A stretch of 18,812 nt of DNA from Sphingomonadales bacterium (GCA_025360285.1 JANYCM010000012.1:1-18812); one strand, 5' to 3'; shown: positions 6,512 to 15,589, numbered from the stretch's first letter. The notes: generated from the letters alone by a model not told the origin. A program made the numbers and translations.

Positions 6512-7801
6512 CTACTCCCGATGCTCCATCACCAGTCCGATCGCCCAGCGGCGCTGAAACCCCGGCCAGTAATTCGCCGGCGCCTGCCCTGGCGCCGCGG
6601 TGCTGTCACCCGCATCACCGCCTGGTACCAACGGCCATACGCCCTCGGCGGCGTGCGGCGTCGGCACTGTCAGCCAGGCCTTGGCGCCGGCCTGGCCCTT
6701 CACCTGCCAATCGAGAAAGGCGGTGATCATATGGGCGTTGATGCCGAGGATGCGGTCCTTGCGCCATACCGGTTCATCCTGACGTTCCCGATATTCGAAC
6801 CGGCCCTGCAATTCGGGCGGGGTGGCATTGGTGGCGATATTGTGCCGGGCGTTCTGATAGGTGAGCAGGAAGCGATCGCCGCCGATGCCGCTCCACAACC
6901 AGCGCACGCCGCCGGCATAATCGGCAACATCATCCTGGTCGCCATCGATGAACAGGCTGGGGATTGTGACCTTGGCCAGCCCGTCGCGGGCAAAGACCCG
7001 CAAGGGCTGGCCGCCGCCCCAAGGACCGAAGGTGATCAGCGCCTTGAGATTGGCCGGCACCGGTTGGGTGGTCAGCAGCCCGGCCGCGCCGGTGGGTGCC
7101 GCGGCGAACAGTGGACTTGCCGGATCGATCGCGGCGCCGGCGGTCTGCAAGGCACCGAAGCCCCCCATCGAATAGCCGGCGAGCGCAATGCGCCCGGCAT
7201 CGACATGCGACCAGAAGGCATCGGGTGTTGCCGCGCGCCGGCTAAGCTCGGCGATCACCAGCCGCTGGTCATCGGCGCGGTGGGCAACGACATTCACAAA
7301 GGCATAGGCGCGTGAGACTTTCAGATCATCGAGGTCGCCATGATCGATGACGGCAACGACATAGCCCTTCGATGCCAGAATTTCGGCCAGATCGCTGAAC
7401 ATAGCGGCGCGGTTGAGAAAGCCATGCGAGATGACCAACAGCGGGAAACGCCCCGCTGCCGGGGTGGCATCGCGGGCCGCGGCACCCGCCACATGCACCA
7501 TGGTGGGCACTGCGCCGGCCGGCACGCTGGGCACCGGCGAGGTGGGGTAATCATAGGTTGTGTGCTGGTCACCGCCGGCGGCGGGATACCAGACCAGCAG
7601 CGGCAGCCGGCGTTCGGCGCGGGCAAAGGCGCCGTGGCCATCGGGCCTGGTCATATCCGCCCGGCCGGGGAAGCTGAGGTCGATACGCCGCACGCCGACC
7701 GGTTGCGCGCTGCGGTGGCCCAGCGCCGGCACATCGCCAGTGGGTGCTTCAGCGCGCAGCGGTGCGGTGACCAGCAACAGGGTGACAAACATCAGACGCA
7801 T
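6512..7801 (-). CDS. Exported alpha/beta hydrolase (PAF-acetylhydrolase/dienelactone-hydrolase-like)
   Basis: 429 residues with an N-terminal signal peptide (MRLMFVTLLLVTAPLRAEA), so probably periplasmic. The alpha/beta-hydrolase core shows the oxyanion motif LLVISHGF (121-128), nucleophile Ser211 in GYSMGG, an acid at Asp288 or Asp290 (IDGDQDD) and His320 (NARHNI). The layout, with an insertion before the core and a long C-terminal tail, resembles the PAF-acetylhydrolase isoform II / dienelactone hydrolase group. The substrate is not readable; a carboxylester on a carbohydrate or an aryl ester is possible given the operon. Its ATG shares one base with the TGA of the upstream GH42 gene (TGATG), which implies translational coupling, yet GH42 itself has no export signal. 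Confidence 0.82.
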   Translation of the reverse strand: MRLMFVTLLLVTAPLRAEAPTGDVPALGHRSAQPVGVRRIDLSFPGRADMTRPDGHGAFARAERRLPLLVWYPAAGGDQHTTYDYPTSPVPSVPAGAVPTMVHVAGAAARDATPAAGRFPLLVISHGFLNRAAMFSDLAEILASKGYVVAVIDHGDLDDLKVSRAYAFVNVVAHRADDQRLVIAELSRRAATPDAFWSHVDAGRIALAGYSMGGFGALQTAGAAIDPASPLFAAAPTGAAGLLTTQPVPANLKALITFGPWGGGQPLRVFARDGLAKVTIPSLFIDGDQDDVADYAGGVRWLWSGIGGDRFLLTYQNARHNIATNATPPELQGRFEYRERQDEPVWRKDRILGINAHMITAFLDWQVKGQAGAKAWLTVPTPHAAEGVWPLVPGGDAGDSTAAPGQAPANYWPGFQRRWAIGLVMEHRE

Positions 7802-9753
7802 CAGGCATTCCTCCAGATCGCCAGATCATGGCCGGCAATGCGCCGGCCGCCCAGCACGAAGACCGCGCCATCGGGGGCCGGCGCCAGCACCGCGTCTGCC
7901 CCATAGTTGATGGCAAACACCAGATCGCCGCGCCGCCGCAGCCGCAAGCCACCGGTCACCGGGGTCATGGTGATGCCGACTTCGCTGCACAGCGACGCGA
8001 AAAAGGGGGCAAGAAAGCCATCGTCGGTCAAGGTCGCCAGATAATGCACCCGGCCATGGCGGACGAGCGCCGGGGCGCCATCTTCATAGGTGGCGATGAC
8101 GCAGGCTTCGCCGGGGTCAAGGCTTTCGCGCCAGCGGCCGCTTTCGAAATCCTGATCACCCAGGCTGATGCCACCGGGGCAATCGGGTCGCAGTGTTTCC
8201 ACTGCCAGCACGCGGATCGGCAGCAGCGCGCGCAGCGGCCCCGGCGGCAGGCCTTCGGGGAGAGTAACATCATGGGTTTTCGTCCCCGATCGCGGGCCCA
8301 GGACGATGATCGCCTTTGCCTCCTGCAACGCCGCCACCGCTGCCGAATCGGGCATCACCAGCGCTGGGGCGAGGACGAGGCCATAACCTGTCAAATCAGT
8401 GCCGGGTGGCACAAAATCCACATCCACCCCCAGCCCCCGCAGCGCGCCATACCACTGCGCCACAACGGCGTTGTAATCATAGCCGCGGCCCTGGCGTTCA
8501 ATGTCCGACAGATATTGCGCTTCGATATCGATGATGATCGCGGCCGGTGCCCGGCCGGGTTCGGGCAGCGGCAGCGCCGACAGTTCGCCGGCCAGTCGGG
8601 CAATCTCCGGCCAGGCCTCGGCCTCGGTGGAATCGGGACGCAGCAGGCCAGCGTGCATCTGCTCCTGCGCAAACGGCGCCTGCCGCCAGCGAAAGAAGCT
8701 GACGACAGCGGCGCCGTGCGCAAAGGCCTCCCAGCTCCACAGCCGCACCATGCCGGGGGCCGGTGCCGGATTGTGCCGCGCCCAGTTCACCGGGCCAGGC
8801 TGCTGCTCCATCACCCAGAACGGCCGGCCGGTGAGCCCGCGCGTCTGGTCGAACAGGATGGCCTGAAAGTCGGGGTGGCCGGTGCGCATCCAGGGGCGGA
8901 AGTCGGCAGCGGGCGTGCGCGCCAGCGCCAGGTCGGCGCGACCGAGCGGGTAATTGTCATAGGAGGCGAAATCCAGCGGCGCCGCCAGCGCGTGATTGTC
9001 CACCCCGGTTTCGGGCATCGGGATGAAATTATGGGTAACGAACCGTCCCGGTGACCGGGCGCGGATGATCGCCACCATCGCTGCATGAAACGCCGCAACC
9101 GTGTCCGAGGCATAGCGCCGGAAGGCCATGCGGTGCGCCGGGCTGGTTTCGGTGACAGCGCCAAAGGGCAACTCGATCTCGTCGAAACCGCGATATTCCA
9201 TCGACCAGAAGACGTTTCCCCAGGCACTGTTGAGCGCCGCGATGCTGGGATACTGCCCCGCCAGCCAGGTGCGAAACCCCATAAGCGCTGCCGGCGAGGC
9301 GCTGAGCGCCGTATCGTGGCAGCAGAGTTCATTGTCGGTCTGCCAGCCGGCGACATGGGGATTGTTGCCATAGCGGTCGGCAACAGCGGCGCTGATCCGC
9401 ATCGCCTCGGCCACCCAGACTGGGCTGGAAAAGTCCGTGTGGCGCCGCGACCCGAAGCCGCGCACCCGGCCCGTCGCCGGGTCCACCGGCAATATGTCCG
9501 GATACCGGTCGATCAGCCATTTCGGCGGGGTCGCCGTCGGCGTACATATGACGATCTTCAGGCCCGCCGCGCCCAGCACGGCGATGGCGCGGTCGAGCCA
9601 GCTCCAGTTGAACACACCCGGTTCAGGCTCGATTCGGCTCCAGGCAAACTCGCCGATGCGGACATGGCGCAGCCCCAGCCGTACCATCCGCGCCGCATCT
9701 TCGGCCCACCAGCTTTCGGGCCAATGTTCGGGATAATAGCAGACGCCGAGCAT
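7801..9753 (-). CDS. GH42 beta-galactosidase
   Basis: 650 residues from the ATG at 9753, which has AGGA 6 nt upstream and opens directly on the family N-terminus MLGVCYYPEHWPE. The frame stays open to 10008, but that extension overlaps the divergent GH36 gene and is Arg/Pro-rich noise. GH42 marks: IGEFAWSRIEPEPG (33-46), acid/base Glu142 in WQTDNE, nucleophile Glu316 in PFWVMEQQPG, and RLWSWEAFAHGA (337-348). The enzyme hydrolyses beta-galactosides, often short oligosaccharides, and some members release alpha-L-arabinopyranose. There is no signal peptide, so it acts in the cytoplasm on imported substrate. It is divergent from an alpha-galactosidase, and released galactose or arabinose could feed the neighbouring oxidative pathway. 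Length is normal for the family. Confidence 0.93.
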   Translation of the reverse strand: MLGVCYYPEHWPESWWAEDAARMVRLGLRHVRIGEFAWSRIEPEPGVFNWSWLDRAIAVLGAAGLKIVICTPTATPPKWLIDRYPDILPVDPATGRVRGFGSRRHTDFSSPVWVAEAMRISAAVADRYGNNPHVAGWQTDNELCCHDTALSASPAALMGFRTWLAGQYPSIAALNSAWGNVFWSMEYRGFDEIELPFGAVTETSPAHRMAFRRYASDTVAAFHAAMVAIIRARSPGRFVTHNFIPMPETGVDNHALAAPLDFASYDNYPLGRADLALARTPAADFRPWMRTGHPDFQAILFDQTRGLTGRPFWVMEQQPGPVNWARHNPAPAPGMVRLWSWEAFAHGAAVVSFFRWRQAPFAQEQMHAGLLRPDSTEAEAWPEIARLAGELSALPLPEPGRAPAAIIIDIEAQYLSDIERQGRGYDYNAVVAQWYGALRGLGVDVDFVPPGTDLTGYGLVLAPALVMPDSAAVAALQEAKAIIVLGPRSGTKTHDVTLPEGLPPGPLRALLPIRVLAVETLRPDCPGGISLGDQDFESGRWRESLDPGEACVIATYEDGAPALVRHGRVHYLATLTDDGFLAPFFASLCSEVGITMTPVTGGLRLRRRGDLVFAINYGADAVLAPAPDGAVFVLGGRRIAGHDLAIWRNA

Positions 9754-9784
9754 GGCCGGTCCTTTGCGGGGGAGATGCTGGTGA

Positions 9785-9812
9785 TAGACAAAGCCGCGCG
9801 CCGCGCCATAGG
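9785..9812 (+). promoter_or_regulatory. Possible GH36 promoter (TAGACA-16-CATAGG)
   Basis: TAGACA at 9785-9790 and CATAGG at 9807-9812 are separated by 16 bp, within the 71-bp gap between GH42 and GH36. They match the -35/-10 consensus only moderately. If used, transcription would begin a few bases before the GH36 start codon, inside the palindromes listed next. Confidence 0.25.
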
Positions 9813-9815
9813 GCT

Positions 9816-9837
9816 TTTGCGCAAATGATCGATCATT
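9816..9837. promoter_or_regulatory. Two overlapping palindromes spanning the GH36 start codon (candidate operator)
   Basis: TTTGCGCAAA (9816-9825, perfect 10 bp) overlaps AATGATCGATCATT (9824-9837, perfect 14 bp). Both are centred on CG, a trait of LacI-family operators, and the second covers the ATG at 9825. A bound repressor could block transcription start and ribosome loading for GH36 and perhaps the divergent GH42 gene. No regulator gene is in the window. Confidence 0.45.
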
Positions 9838-11963
9838 CCGCCTCTGCCATCCCGTCATATGTTCGCCTGGACGGCGAGGGCGTGACGTTGGTGGTGGCCA
9901 CAGGCAGCGGTGTGCCGGCGGTGCTCTATTGGGGCGCGGCGCTGGCGGTCGATCTCGATCCCGGCCAATTGGCGGCGCTGGCAGTGCGCGGCGAAGCACC
10001 AGCGTCACCGGCGGACGTAGCGCCGCTCGCCCTGACGCCGCAAATGGGGCAGGGCTGGCCCGGCCGGCCGGGGCTGGCCGCGCACCGCGGCGGCCGCGAC
10101 TGGGCGGCGCTGGCGCTGTTGACGTCGGTTGCCCTCACGCCGGGGCGCGCCGTGTTTACCAGCGTCGATCCGGCACATGGTATCACCCTCGTCCATGATC
10201 TGGCGCTCGCCGGCGCAGTGCTGACGGCGACAACCGCCCTGATCAACAGCGGCGCCGCCCTTCTGACCGTTGACAGCCTGGCCGCGCCGGTGCTGCCGCT
10301 GCCGGGCTTTGCGACGCGGATCATCGGCTTCGAAGGCCGCTGGGCGATGGAGTTCCAGACGACGGCACACACCCGCACGATGGGCAGTTGGGTGCGCGAA
10401 AACCGCCGCGGCCGCACCAGCCATGATGCTTTCCCCGGCCTGATAGCGACTCCGCCCGAGACCACCGAATCCCAGGGCCTCGCCTGGGGCTGGCACCTCG
10501 GCTGGAGCGGCAATCACCGCCTCGTGGTCGAAACCCTGAACGATGGCCGCGCTTCGGTGGCGCTGGAGGCGCTCTATCTGCCTGGCGAAATCCGGCTGGC
10601 GGCCGGGGAGGGCCTGCGCACGCCGCCGCTTTACGCCAGCGTTTCGGCCGCCGGGCTGACCGGGCTTTCCCAGGGTTTCCACCGCCATCTGCGTGCCCGC
10701 GATGAACACACCCGGCTGCGCGCCCGACCGCGCCCGGTGCATTACAATAGTTGGGAAGCGGTGTATTTCGACCATGACCCTGTCGTGCTGTCGGATCTGG
10801 CGTCGCGGGCGGCGGCGCTGGGGGTTGAACGCTTCGTGCTGGATGATGGCTGGTTCCAGCGGCGCCGCAGCGATCGTGCCGGGCTGGGGGACTGGACCGT
10901 CGATCGCCGCATCTATCCCCAGGGGCTGGCACCGCTGATCGAACATGTCCGCTCGCGCGGCATGGAATTCGGGCTGTGGATTGAACCTGAAATGGTCAAT
11001 CCGGACAGCGACTTGTATCGCGCCCACCCCGATTGGGTGCTGACGACCCCGCCGGCGCCGGCCAGGCTGTTCCGCCACCAGTTGGCGCTGGATTTCGGCC
11101 GCGGCGACGTGCGCGACCATATGTTTGCCACCATCGCTGCGCTGCTCACTGAACACCCCATCGCCTATCTCAAATGGGACATGAATCGCGACCTCAGCCA
11201 GCCGGGCGGCGGTGATGGCCGCGCCGGCGCCGATGCCCATGTGCGCGGGGTTTACGACGTGCTGGCGCGGCTGCGCGCCGCCTTTCCGGCGGTGGAAATC
11301 GAAAGCTGCGCCTCGGGCGGCGGCCGGGCCGATTATGGCGTGCTGGCGCTGACCGACCGTATCTGGACGTCGGATTCGAACGACGCGATTGACCGGCTGG
11401 CCATCCAAGGCGGCTTTTCGCATTTCTTTCCGGCCGAAGTCATGGGGTCGCATGTCGGCCCGGCGCGCTGCCACATCACCGGGCGCCAGCTGTCGATGGG
11501 CCTGCGGGTGGCGACGGCGTTTTTCGGCCATATGGGGGTGGAGGCAGATCTGCGCGAATTGTCGGCGCAGGAGGCGGCCGATCTTGCCGCCGGTATCGCC
11601 CTCCACAAGGCGCATCGCCAGCTGCTGCACAGCGGTGACCTGGTGCGTATTGATACGCCGGCCGACAGCAACGCCTTTGCCGTCATCGCGGCAGACAAGG
11701 GCGAGGCGCTGCTGTCATATACCGTCATCACCGAGCCGCGCGCCATATTTGCACCAGCGCTGCGCCTGACCGGCCTTGACCCGGCCGCGGACTATGAAAT
11801 TGCCACCGTCTGGCCGCCGCGGCTGGCATTGCCTGAACTGCCCCAGCAGTTGGCGGTGCGCGGCGACGTGCTGGACAAGGCCGGGTGGCAGCCACCGCGC
11901 CTGCACGCCGGTACGGCGGTGATACTGTACCTGCGGCGGATTGGTCAGAGCGGGCGCTCGTAA
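9825..11963 (+). CDS. GH36 alpha-galactosidase
   Basis: 712 residues, near the usual length of tetrameric bacterial GH36 enzymes. The N-terminal beta-sandwich (about 1-290) leads into the barrel with HYNSWEAVYFDHD (306-318), VLDDGWFQRRRSD (338-350), GLWIEPEMVNPDSDLYRAHPDW, YLKWDMNRD with nucleophile Asp452, ESCASGGGRADYG (493-505), and WTSDSNDAIDRL (514-525) carrying the acid/base Asp, probably Asp517. The enzyme removes alpha-1,6-galactose from melibiose, raffinose or galactomannan oligomers. There is no signal peptide, so it is cytoplasmic. The start at 9825 has no obvious ribosome site and is embedded in a palindrome. The 3' end overlaps the converging GNAT-like gene by 19 bp. Confidence 0.94.
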   Translation: MIDHSASAIPSYVRLDGEGVTLVVATGSGVPAVLYWGAALAVDLDPGQLAALAVRGEAPASPADVAPLALTPQMGQGWPGRPGLAAHRGGRDWAALALLTSVALTPGRAVFTSVDPAHGITLVHDLALAGAVLTATTALINSGAALLTVDSLAAPVLPLPGFATRIIGFEGRWAMEFQTTAHTRTMGSWVRENRRGRTSHDAFPGLIATPPETTESQGLAWGWHLGWSGNHRLVVETLNDGRASVALEALYLPGEIRLAAGEGLRTPPLYASVSAAGLTGLSQGFHRHLRARDEHTRLRARPRPVHYNSWEAVYFDHDPVVLSDLASRAAALGVERFVLDDGWFQRRRSDRAGLGDWTVDRRIYPQGLAPLIEHVRSRGMEFGLWIEPEMVNPDSDLYRAHPDWVLTTPPAPARLFRHQLALDFGRGDVRDHMFATIAALLTEHPIAYLKWDMNRDLSQPGGGDGRAGADAHVRGVYDVLARLRAAFPAVEIESCASGGGRADYGVLALTDRIWTSDSNDAIDRLAIQGGFSHFFPAEVMGSHVGPARCHITGRQLSMGLRVATAFFGHMGVEADLRELSAQEAADLAAGIALHKAHRQLLHSGDLVRIDTPADSNAFAVIAADKGEALLSYTVITEPRAIFAPALRLTGLDPAADYEIATVWPPRLALPELPQQLAVRGDVLDKAGWQPPRLHAGTAVILYLRRIGQSGRS

Positions 11964-13087
11964 ACCCGATACGTCCTTGTGACCTTGCTTTCGATGGCAT
12001 CGGCGATCGATCGCATTGGTCCATTGTCATCAAGAATCCAGCCGATTTCGCCGCGCACCGCGCCATAATTGGCAACCGCATTGGCGCGGATCGTCTCGAT
12101 CATCTGGAACGCCATCAAAGAGGCGATGCGGTGACCTTGCAGGCTTTTGCGGATCCCCATCAAGGGCACCCGGATGCGGTTGACGCGCGGCGTTCGCAGC
12201 CGCCACAGCAGCTTCGCCCAGCCCAAGGGAAACAGGCTGCCGCCCAGATCACGGGTCAGTTCGTTGATATCGGGCAGGGCGATCATGAAACCAACGGGTT
12301 CGCCATCATATTCGGCGATCAGGATCAGGTCCTCAAAGACGATGGGTTTCAGCTTTTTACCGACATGGGCGATCTCGGCTGGGGTCAGCGGCACAAAGCC
12401 CCAGTTGGTCGACCAGGCATCGTTGAGGATATCCAGGATCAGCGCCGCTTCCTCGGCAAAGCGCGCCTTGTTGACCTGGCGGGTCTTCAGCCGCGGGTTG
12501 CGCTGGCTGGCGGCGACAATGCGCTGGACAAGCTCTGGAAAGGGTCGGTCGATCGGCAACTCCCAGGCGTGCATATCCTTGATGCCGGCATAGCCATGCG
12601 CTTCGATCAGCCGTTGATACCAGGGCAGATGATGCCCCATCATCACCGTCGGCGGCCGGTCGAAGCCACTGACCAGCAAGCCGGGTTCGTCCCAGATCGA
12701 CAGGCTGAATGGCCCCTGCGCCCGCACCATGCCGCGGCCACGCAGCCAGGATTCGGCGGTATCCAGCAGCAGATCGGCGACCCGCTGGTCATCGACGCAT
12801 TCCAACATGCCCCAATGGCCGGTACCGGCGCCGATGTGATCCAGCACAAGCTGATCGACCTGCGCCGAAATGCGCCCGACGACCTGGTCGCCGTCCACCG
12901 CCAGCCAGAATTTCGCCTCGGCATGGCCGAACCAGGGGTTGCCCTTGATGCCATCGATCAGCGCCCGCATTTCAGACCGCAGCGGCGGCACGAAATGCGG
13001 ATCATAGGCGTAAAGCCGATAAGGCAGTTCGACGAAACGTGCCCGGTCGGCGGCGCTTTCGACGGCGACAAGGTGCAGATTGGTCAT
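11945..13087 (-). CDS. GNAT-fold N-acetyltransferase-like protein
   Basis: 380 residues from the ATG at 13087 (MTNLHLVAVES); an ATG at 13102 adds five. Neither start has a strong ribosome site. The family is widespread in alphaproteobacteria and usually labelled only N-acetyltransferase. Recognisable pieces are FVELPYRLYAYDPHFVPPLRSE near the N-terminus, AEAKFWLAVDGDQVVGRI, RAQGPFSLSIWDEPGLLVSGFDRPP, and a C-terminal GNAT-like strand pair, LILIAEYDGEPVGFMIALPDINE. The C-terminal piece could bind acetyl-CoA, but the acceptor is unknown. It lies 57 bp downstream of lptG on the same strand and may be co-transcribed with lptFG. Its tail overlaps the converging alpha-galactosidase gene by 19 bp, stop codons included. 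Confidence 0.75.
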   Translation of the reverse strand: MTNLHLVAVESAADRARFVELPYRLYAYDPHFVPPLRSEMRALIDGIKGNPWFGHAEAKFWLAVDGDQVVGRISAQVDQLVLDHIGAGTGHWGMLECVDDQRVADLLLDTAESWLRGRGMVRAQGPFSLSIWDEPGLLVSGFDRPPTVMMGHHLPWYQRLIEAHGYAGIKDMHAWELPIDRPFPELVQRIVAASQRNPRLKTRQVNKARFAEEAALILDILNDAWSTNWGFVPLTPAEIAHVGKKLKPIVFEDLILIAEYDGEPVGFMIALPDINELTRDLGGSLFPLGWAKLLWRLRTPRVNRIRVPLMGIRKSLQGHRIASLMAFQMIETIRANAVANYGAVRGEIGWILDDNGPMRSIADAIESKVTRTYRVYERPL

Positions 13088-13144
13088 TGTCGCCGTTATC
13101 ATGCCAATATGCGTAGAGTGCCATTGCGGCCGATTTTGGACAGG

Positions 13145-14233
13145 CTATTCCTCGGTACGGATCAACACAGCTTCGCCGATCAGCAGGAATAGCAGGAACG
13201 GTGCCCAGGCCGCCATCAACGGCGGCACAGTGCCGAAATTGCCCATCGCCAGCATGAAATTATCCGCGACGAAAAACGCAAAGCCCAGGAACATGCCGAT
13301 CACGGCGCGGACGAACAACCGCCCCGAACGTGCCAGGCCAAAGGCCGCAACGGCACCGAGAAGCGGCATCAGCACGGTGGACAAGGGCCCCGAAAGCTTG
13401 TGCCAGGCCGCCGCCTCCAGCGTGCCGACCGATTTGCCGGCGGCGCGCTGTTCGGCGATCTGCGGCCACAAATGCCACAGCGGCACGAACGCCGGGGTTA
13501 TGCCGGCGGTGGTGAACTGGCGCGGCACCACGGCGCTGGTAAGGTCCAGGTCGGCCAGCGCCGTCACTGTGCCGCGCGCCACATCAAACACCCGCACGCC
13601 CGACAATAGCCAGCCATGGCCGCCGGGGCGCGCGCCCTTGGCCATCACCACCCGCACCAGGCGGTTATCGACACGGTCATAGATGGTCACATCCTGCAAC
13701 CGCGTCGCGGCCCCCGCGCCGGTGACCTGTTCGGCGTGGAACAGATCATCGTCGCCGCGCACCCAGCTTTCGGTGACGCTGAGCTTTTCGGGCGGGATTT
13801 TCTGATAATCATTGTCCTGCCAGGCGCGCAGCGTATGGGTCGCACGCGTCACCACACGTTCGTTGAAGACGAAATTGGCGATGGCAATGCCCAGCGCGGC
13901 GATGATCAGCGGGCTGAGAATCCGGTGCGCCGACAGCCCGGCCGCCTTGAAGATCACAACTTCGCTGTTCTGGTTGAGGGTGGCGAGTGTCACCAGCGTC
14001 GCCAGCAGCACCGAAAACGGCAGGAACAACTGGATCAACTGCGGCACCCGCAGCGACACATAGGTCCACAGATCGCCCTCGCTGTTGCCGGCAACCGCCA
14101 GGATCTTGCCCGATTCGCCAAGCAGATCCAGCGATTCAAGAATGATGATCAGCCCGATCAGGAACGCCGCGGTGCGCACCAGGAACATCCGCGCCGTGTA
14201 CCAGGCGATGGTATTGGAGGGGAAAAGCGTCAT
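13145..14233 (-). CDS. lptG: LPS export ABC transporter permease LptG
   Basis: 362 residues of the YjgP/YjgQ family. Three hydrophobic segments in the first 125 residues (FLVRTAAFLIGLIIILESLDLL; PQLIQLFLPFSVLLATLVTLATL; ILSPLIIAALGIAIANFVFNERV) precede a soluble periplasmic beta-jellyroll-like part (about 130-260). Three more segments follow toward the C-terminus. NQNSEVVIFKAAGLS (92-106) is the coupling-helix region expected to contact the LptB ATPase. With LptF it forms the inner-membrane extractor of lipopolysaccharide in the LptB2FG complex. The ATG follows the lptF stop by 3 nt, so the pair is coupled. Order relative to LptF and sequence type separate it from LptF. Confidence 0.92.
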   Translation of the reverse strand: MTLFPSNTIAWYTARMFLVRTAAFLIGLIIILESLDLLGESGKILAVAGNSEGDLWTYVSLRVPQLIQLFLPFSVLLATLVTLATLNQNSEVVIFKAAGLSAHRILSPLIIAALGIAIANFVFNERVVTRATHTLRAWQDNDYQKIPPEKLSVTESWVRGDDDLFHAEQVTGAGAATRLQDVTIYDRVDNRLVRVVMAKGARPGGHGWLLSGVRVFDVARGTVTALADLDLTSAVVPRQFTTAGITPAFVPLWHLWPQIAEQRAAGKSVGTLEAAAWHKLSGPLSTVLMPLLGAVAAFGLARSGRLFVRAVIGMFLGFAFFVADNFMLAMGNFGTVPPLMAAWAPFLLFLLIGEAVLIRTEE

Positions 14234-14236
14234 GCC

Positions 14237-15460
14237 TCACCCCGCCGACAGCGCATCGTCGCGCCATTGTTCGCGGCGCACCAGCCGGGCCGCCAGCCCC
14301 GACACCAGGCTGCCGATGCGGGCGAACCAGCGATCCAGCGCGCCGATCGGCTGCCCCCCCGGCACAACGCTGAGGATGCGGTATAGCCATAAAGACAGGG
14401 CCAGGAAGCCGATATACGGCAGCCATTGCGACAGCACCGGATCAACCCGGCCGATGCTGCCCATGCGTTCGCCATATTCGGTCAATTTATGGAAGGTAAT
14501 CAGCGAGATCAGGCTGACAAAGACGCCTAGCGCCGATGTTGAGCGCTTCGGCGGCACCGCCAGCGCAACAGCCAGGAAGGGCAGCGCGAACATCACCAGG
14601 CATTGCACCAGCCGGCGGTTGAAGGTGGCGCTGGCATCCCGCCGGGCTTCATGCGCCGCCGTGGAATCGAACACCGTCGCTGCCAGTTCGGGCAGGGTGC
14701 GTTCCAGATTGCCCTCGCCGCGTTTGCGGAAATTGGTCATGTTTGGCAGGCTGACCGGCAGGTCGTGCTGATCGAAGGACAGCACCCGCGGCACGCCGCC
14801 CGCCGCGGGAGAATGCACCAATGTGCCATGGCGCAGCCGCAGCAGGATGACATCGGGATCATCGCTCGACAGGAAGGTGCCTTGTTCGGCGGTTACGGCC
14901 AGGCTTTGGCCGTCCTTGCTTTCGGCGCGCACGAACAGACCGCGCAGATCGGCACCCTGGTTGAGGCTTTTTTCCACCCGCAAAGTCATGCCCTTGCCCA
15001 GATTGGCGAATTCACCCACCTTGATCGAGGCACCCAGGGCCCCGGATCGCAGTTCGAAGCGCAGGTTTTCATAGGCATAACGCGATACCGGCTGCAGAAA
15101 GCCGACTATGCCGAAATTGACGATGGCGAAGAATGTGGCGAACAGCAGCGGCACCCGCAGCAGCCGGTTATAGCTGATGCCGACAGCGCGCAGCGCATCA
15201 AGTTCGGACGACAGCGCCAGCCGCCGGAAGGCCAGCAAAATGCCCATCATCACGCCGATGGGAATGCCCAGCGACAGATATTCGGGCAGCAGATTGCCCA
15301 GCATTCGCCAGACAACGCTGACCGGCCCGCCTTCGTTCATGACGAAATCGAACAATCGCAGCATCCGGTCAAGCAGCAGCAGCATCGCGGCGATGACCAG
15401 CGACGATACCAGCGGCACGATGATCAGCCGGGCGAGATAACGATCGAAACGGGTCAGCAC
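14237..15460 (-). CDS. lptF: LPS export ABC transporter permease LptF
   Basis: About 407 residues from a GTG at 15460 (translated VLTRFDRYLARLIIVPL). The frame stays open to a TTG at 15523, but no in-frame ATG precedes the first membrane segment, so the start is uncertain. YjgP/YjgQ features: IIVPLVSSLVIAAMLLLLDRMLRLFDFV as first segment, LLPEYLSLGIPIGVMMGILLAF, and SSELDALRAVGIS as the coupling helix for LptB. A periplasmic domain follows, then C-terminal membrane segments including QCLVMFALPFLAVALAVPPKR. It pairs with LptG, 3 nt downstream, to lift lipopolysaccharide from the inner membrane toward the Lpt bridge. It diverges from the DUF2141 gene with a 159-bp gap. Confidence 0.9.
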   Translation of the reverse strand: MLTRFDRYLARLIIVPLVSSLVIAAMLLLLDRMLRLFDFVMNEGGPVSVVWRMLGNLLPEYLSLGIPIGVMMGILLAFRRLALSSELDALRAVGISYNRLLRVPLLFATFFAIVNFGIVGFLQPVSRYAYENLRFELRSGALGASIKVGEFANLGKGMTLRVEKSLNQGADLRGLFVRAESKDGQSLAVTAEQGTFLSSDDPDVILLRLRHGTLVHSPAAGGVPRVLSFDQHDLPVSLPNMTNFRKRGEGNLERTLPELAATVFDSTAAHEARRDASATFNRRLVQCLVMFALPFLAVALAVPPKRSTSALGVFVSLISLITFHKLTEYGERMGSIGRVDPVLSQWLPYIGFLALSLWLYRILSVVPGGQPIGALDRWFARIGSLVSGLAARLVRREQWRDDALSAG

Positions 15461-15589
15461 GGTCAAGACAGGGCAGGTCCAGTCCCTTGATACCGACACT
15501 GCCGCGCCATAGTCTGGCCGCAAGCCGCCATCATGTTGTAGAGAAACGGCAAGCGATTCCCGCCGGTCCCATTGGCAACCCTATAGCCC

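Noticed and set aside
9754..10008. N-terminal extension of the GH42 frame
   Set aside because: It overlaps the divergent GH36 coding region, is Arg/Pro-rich, and the family N-terminus begins exactly at 9753 after a good ribosome site.
10005..11630. 541-codon minus-strand open frame inside the GH36 gene
   Set aside because: Antisense shadow produced by high GC; it is Arg/Gln/Ala-rich and has no family resemblance, while the plus strand encodes a complete GH36 enzyme.
11885..13192. 435-codon plus-strand open frame opposite the GNAT-like gene
   Set aside because: Composition is His/Gln/Arg-rich and shadow-like; the minus strand carries the conserved protein.
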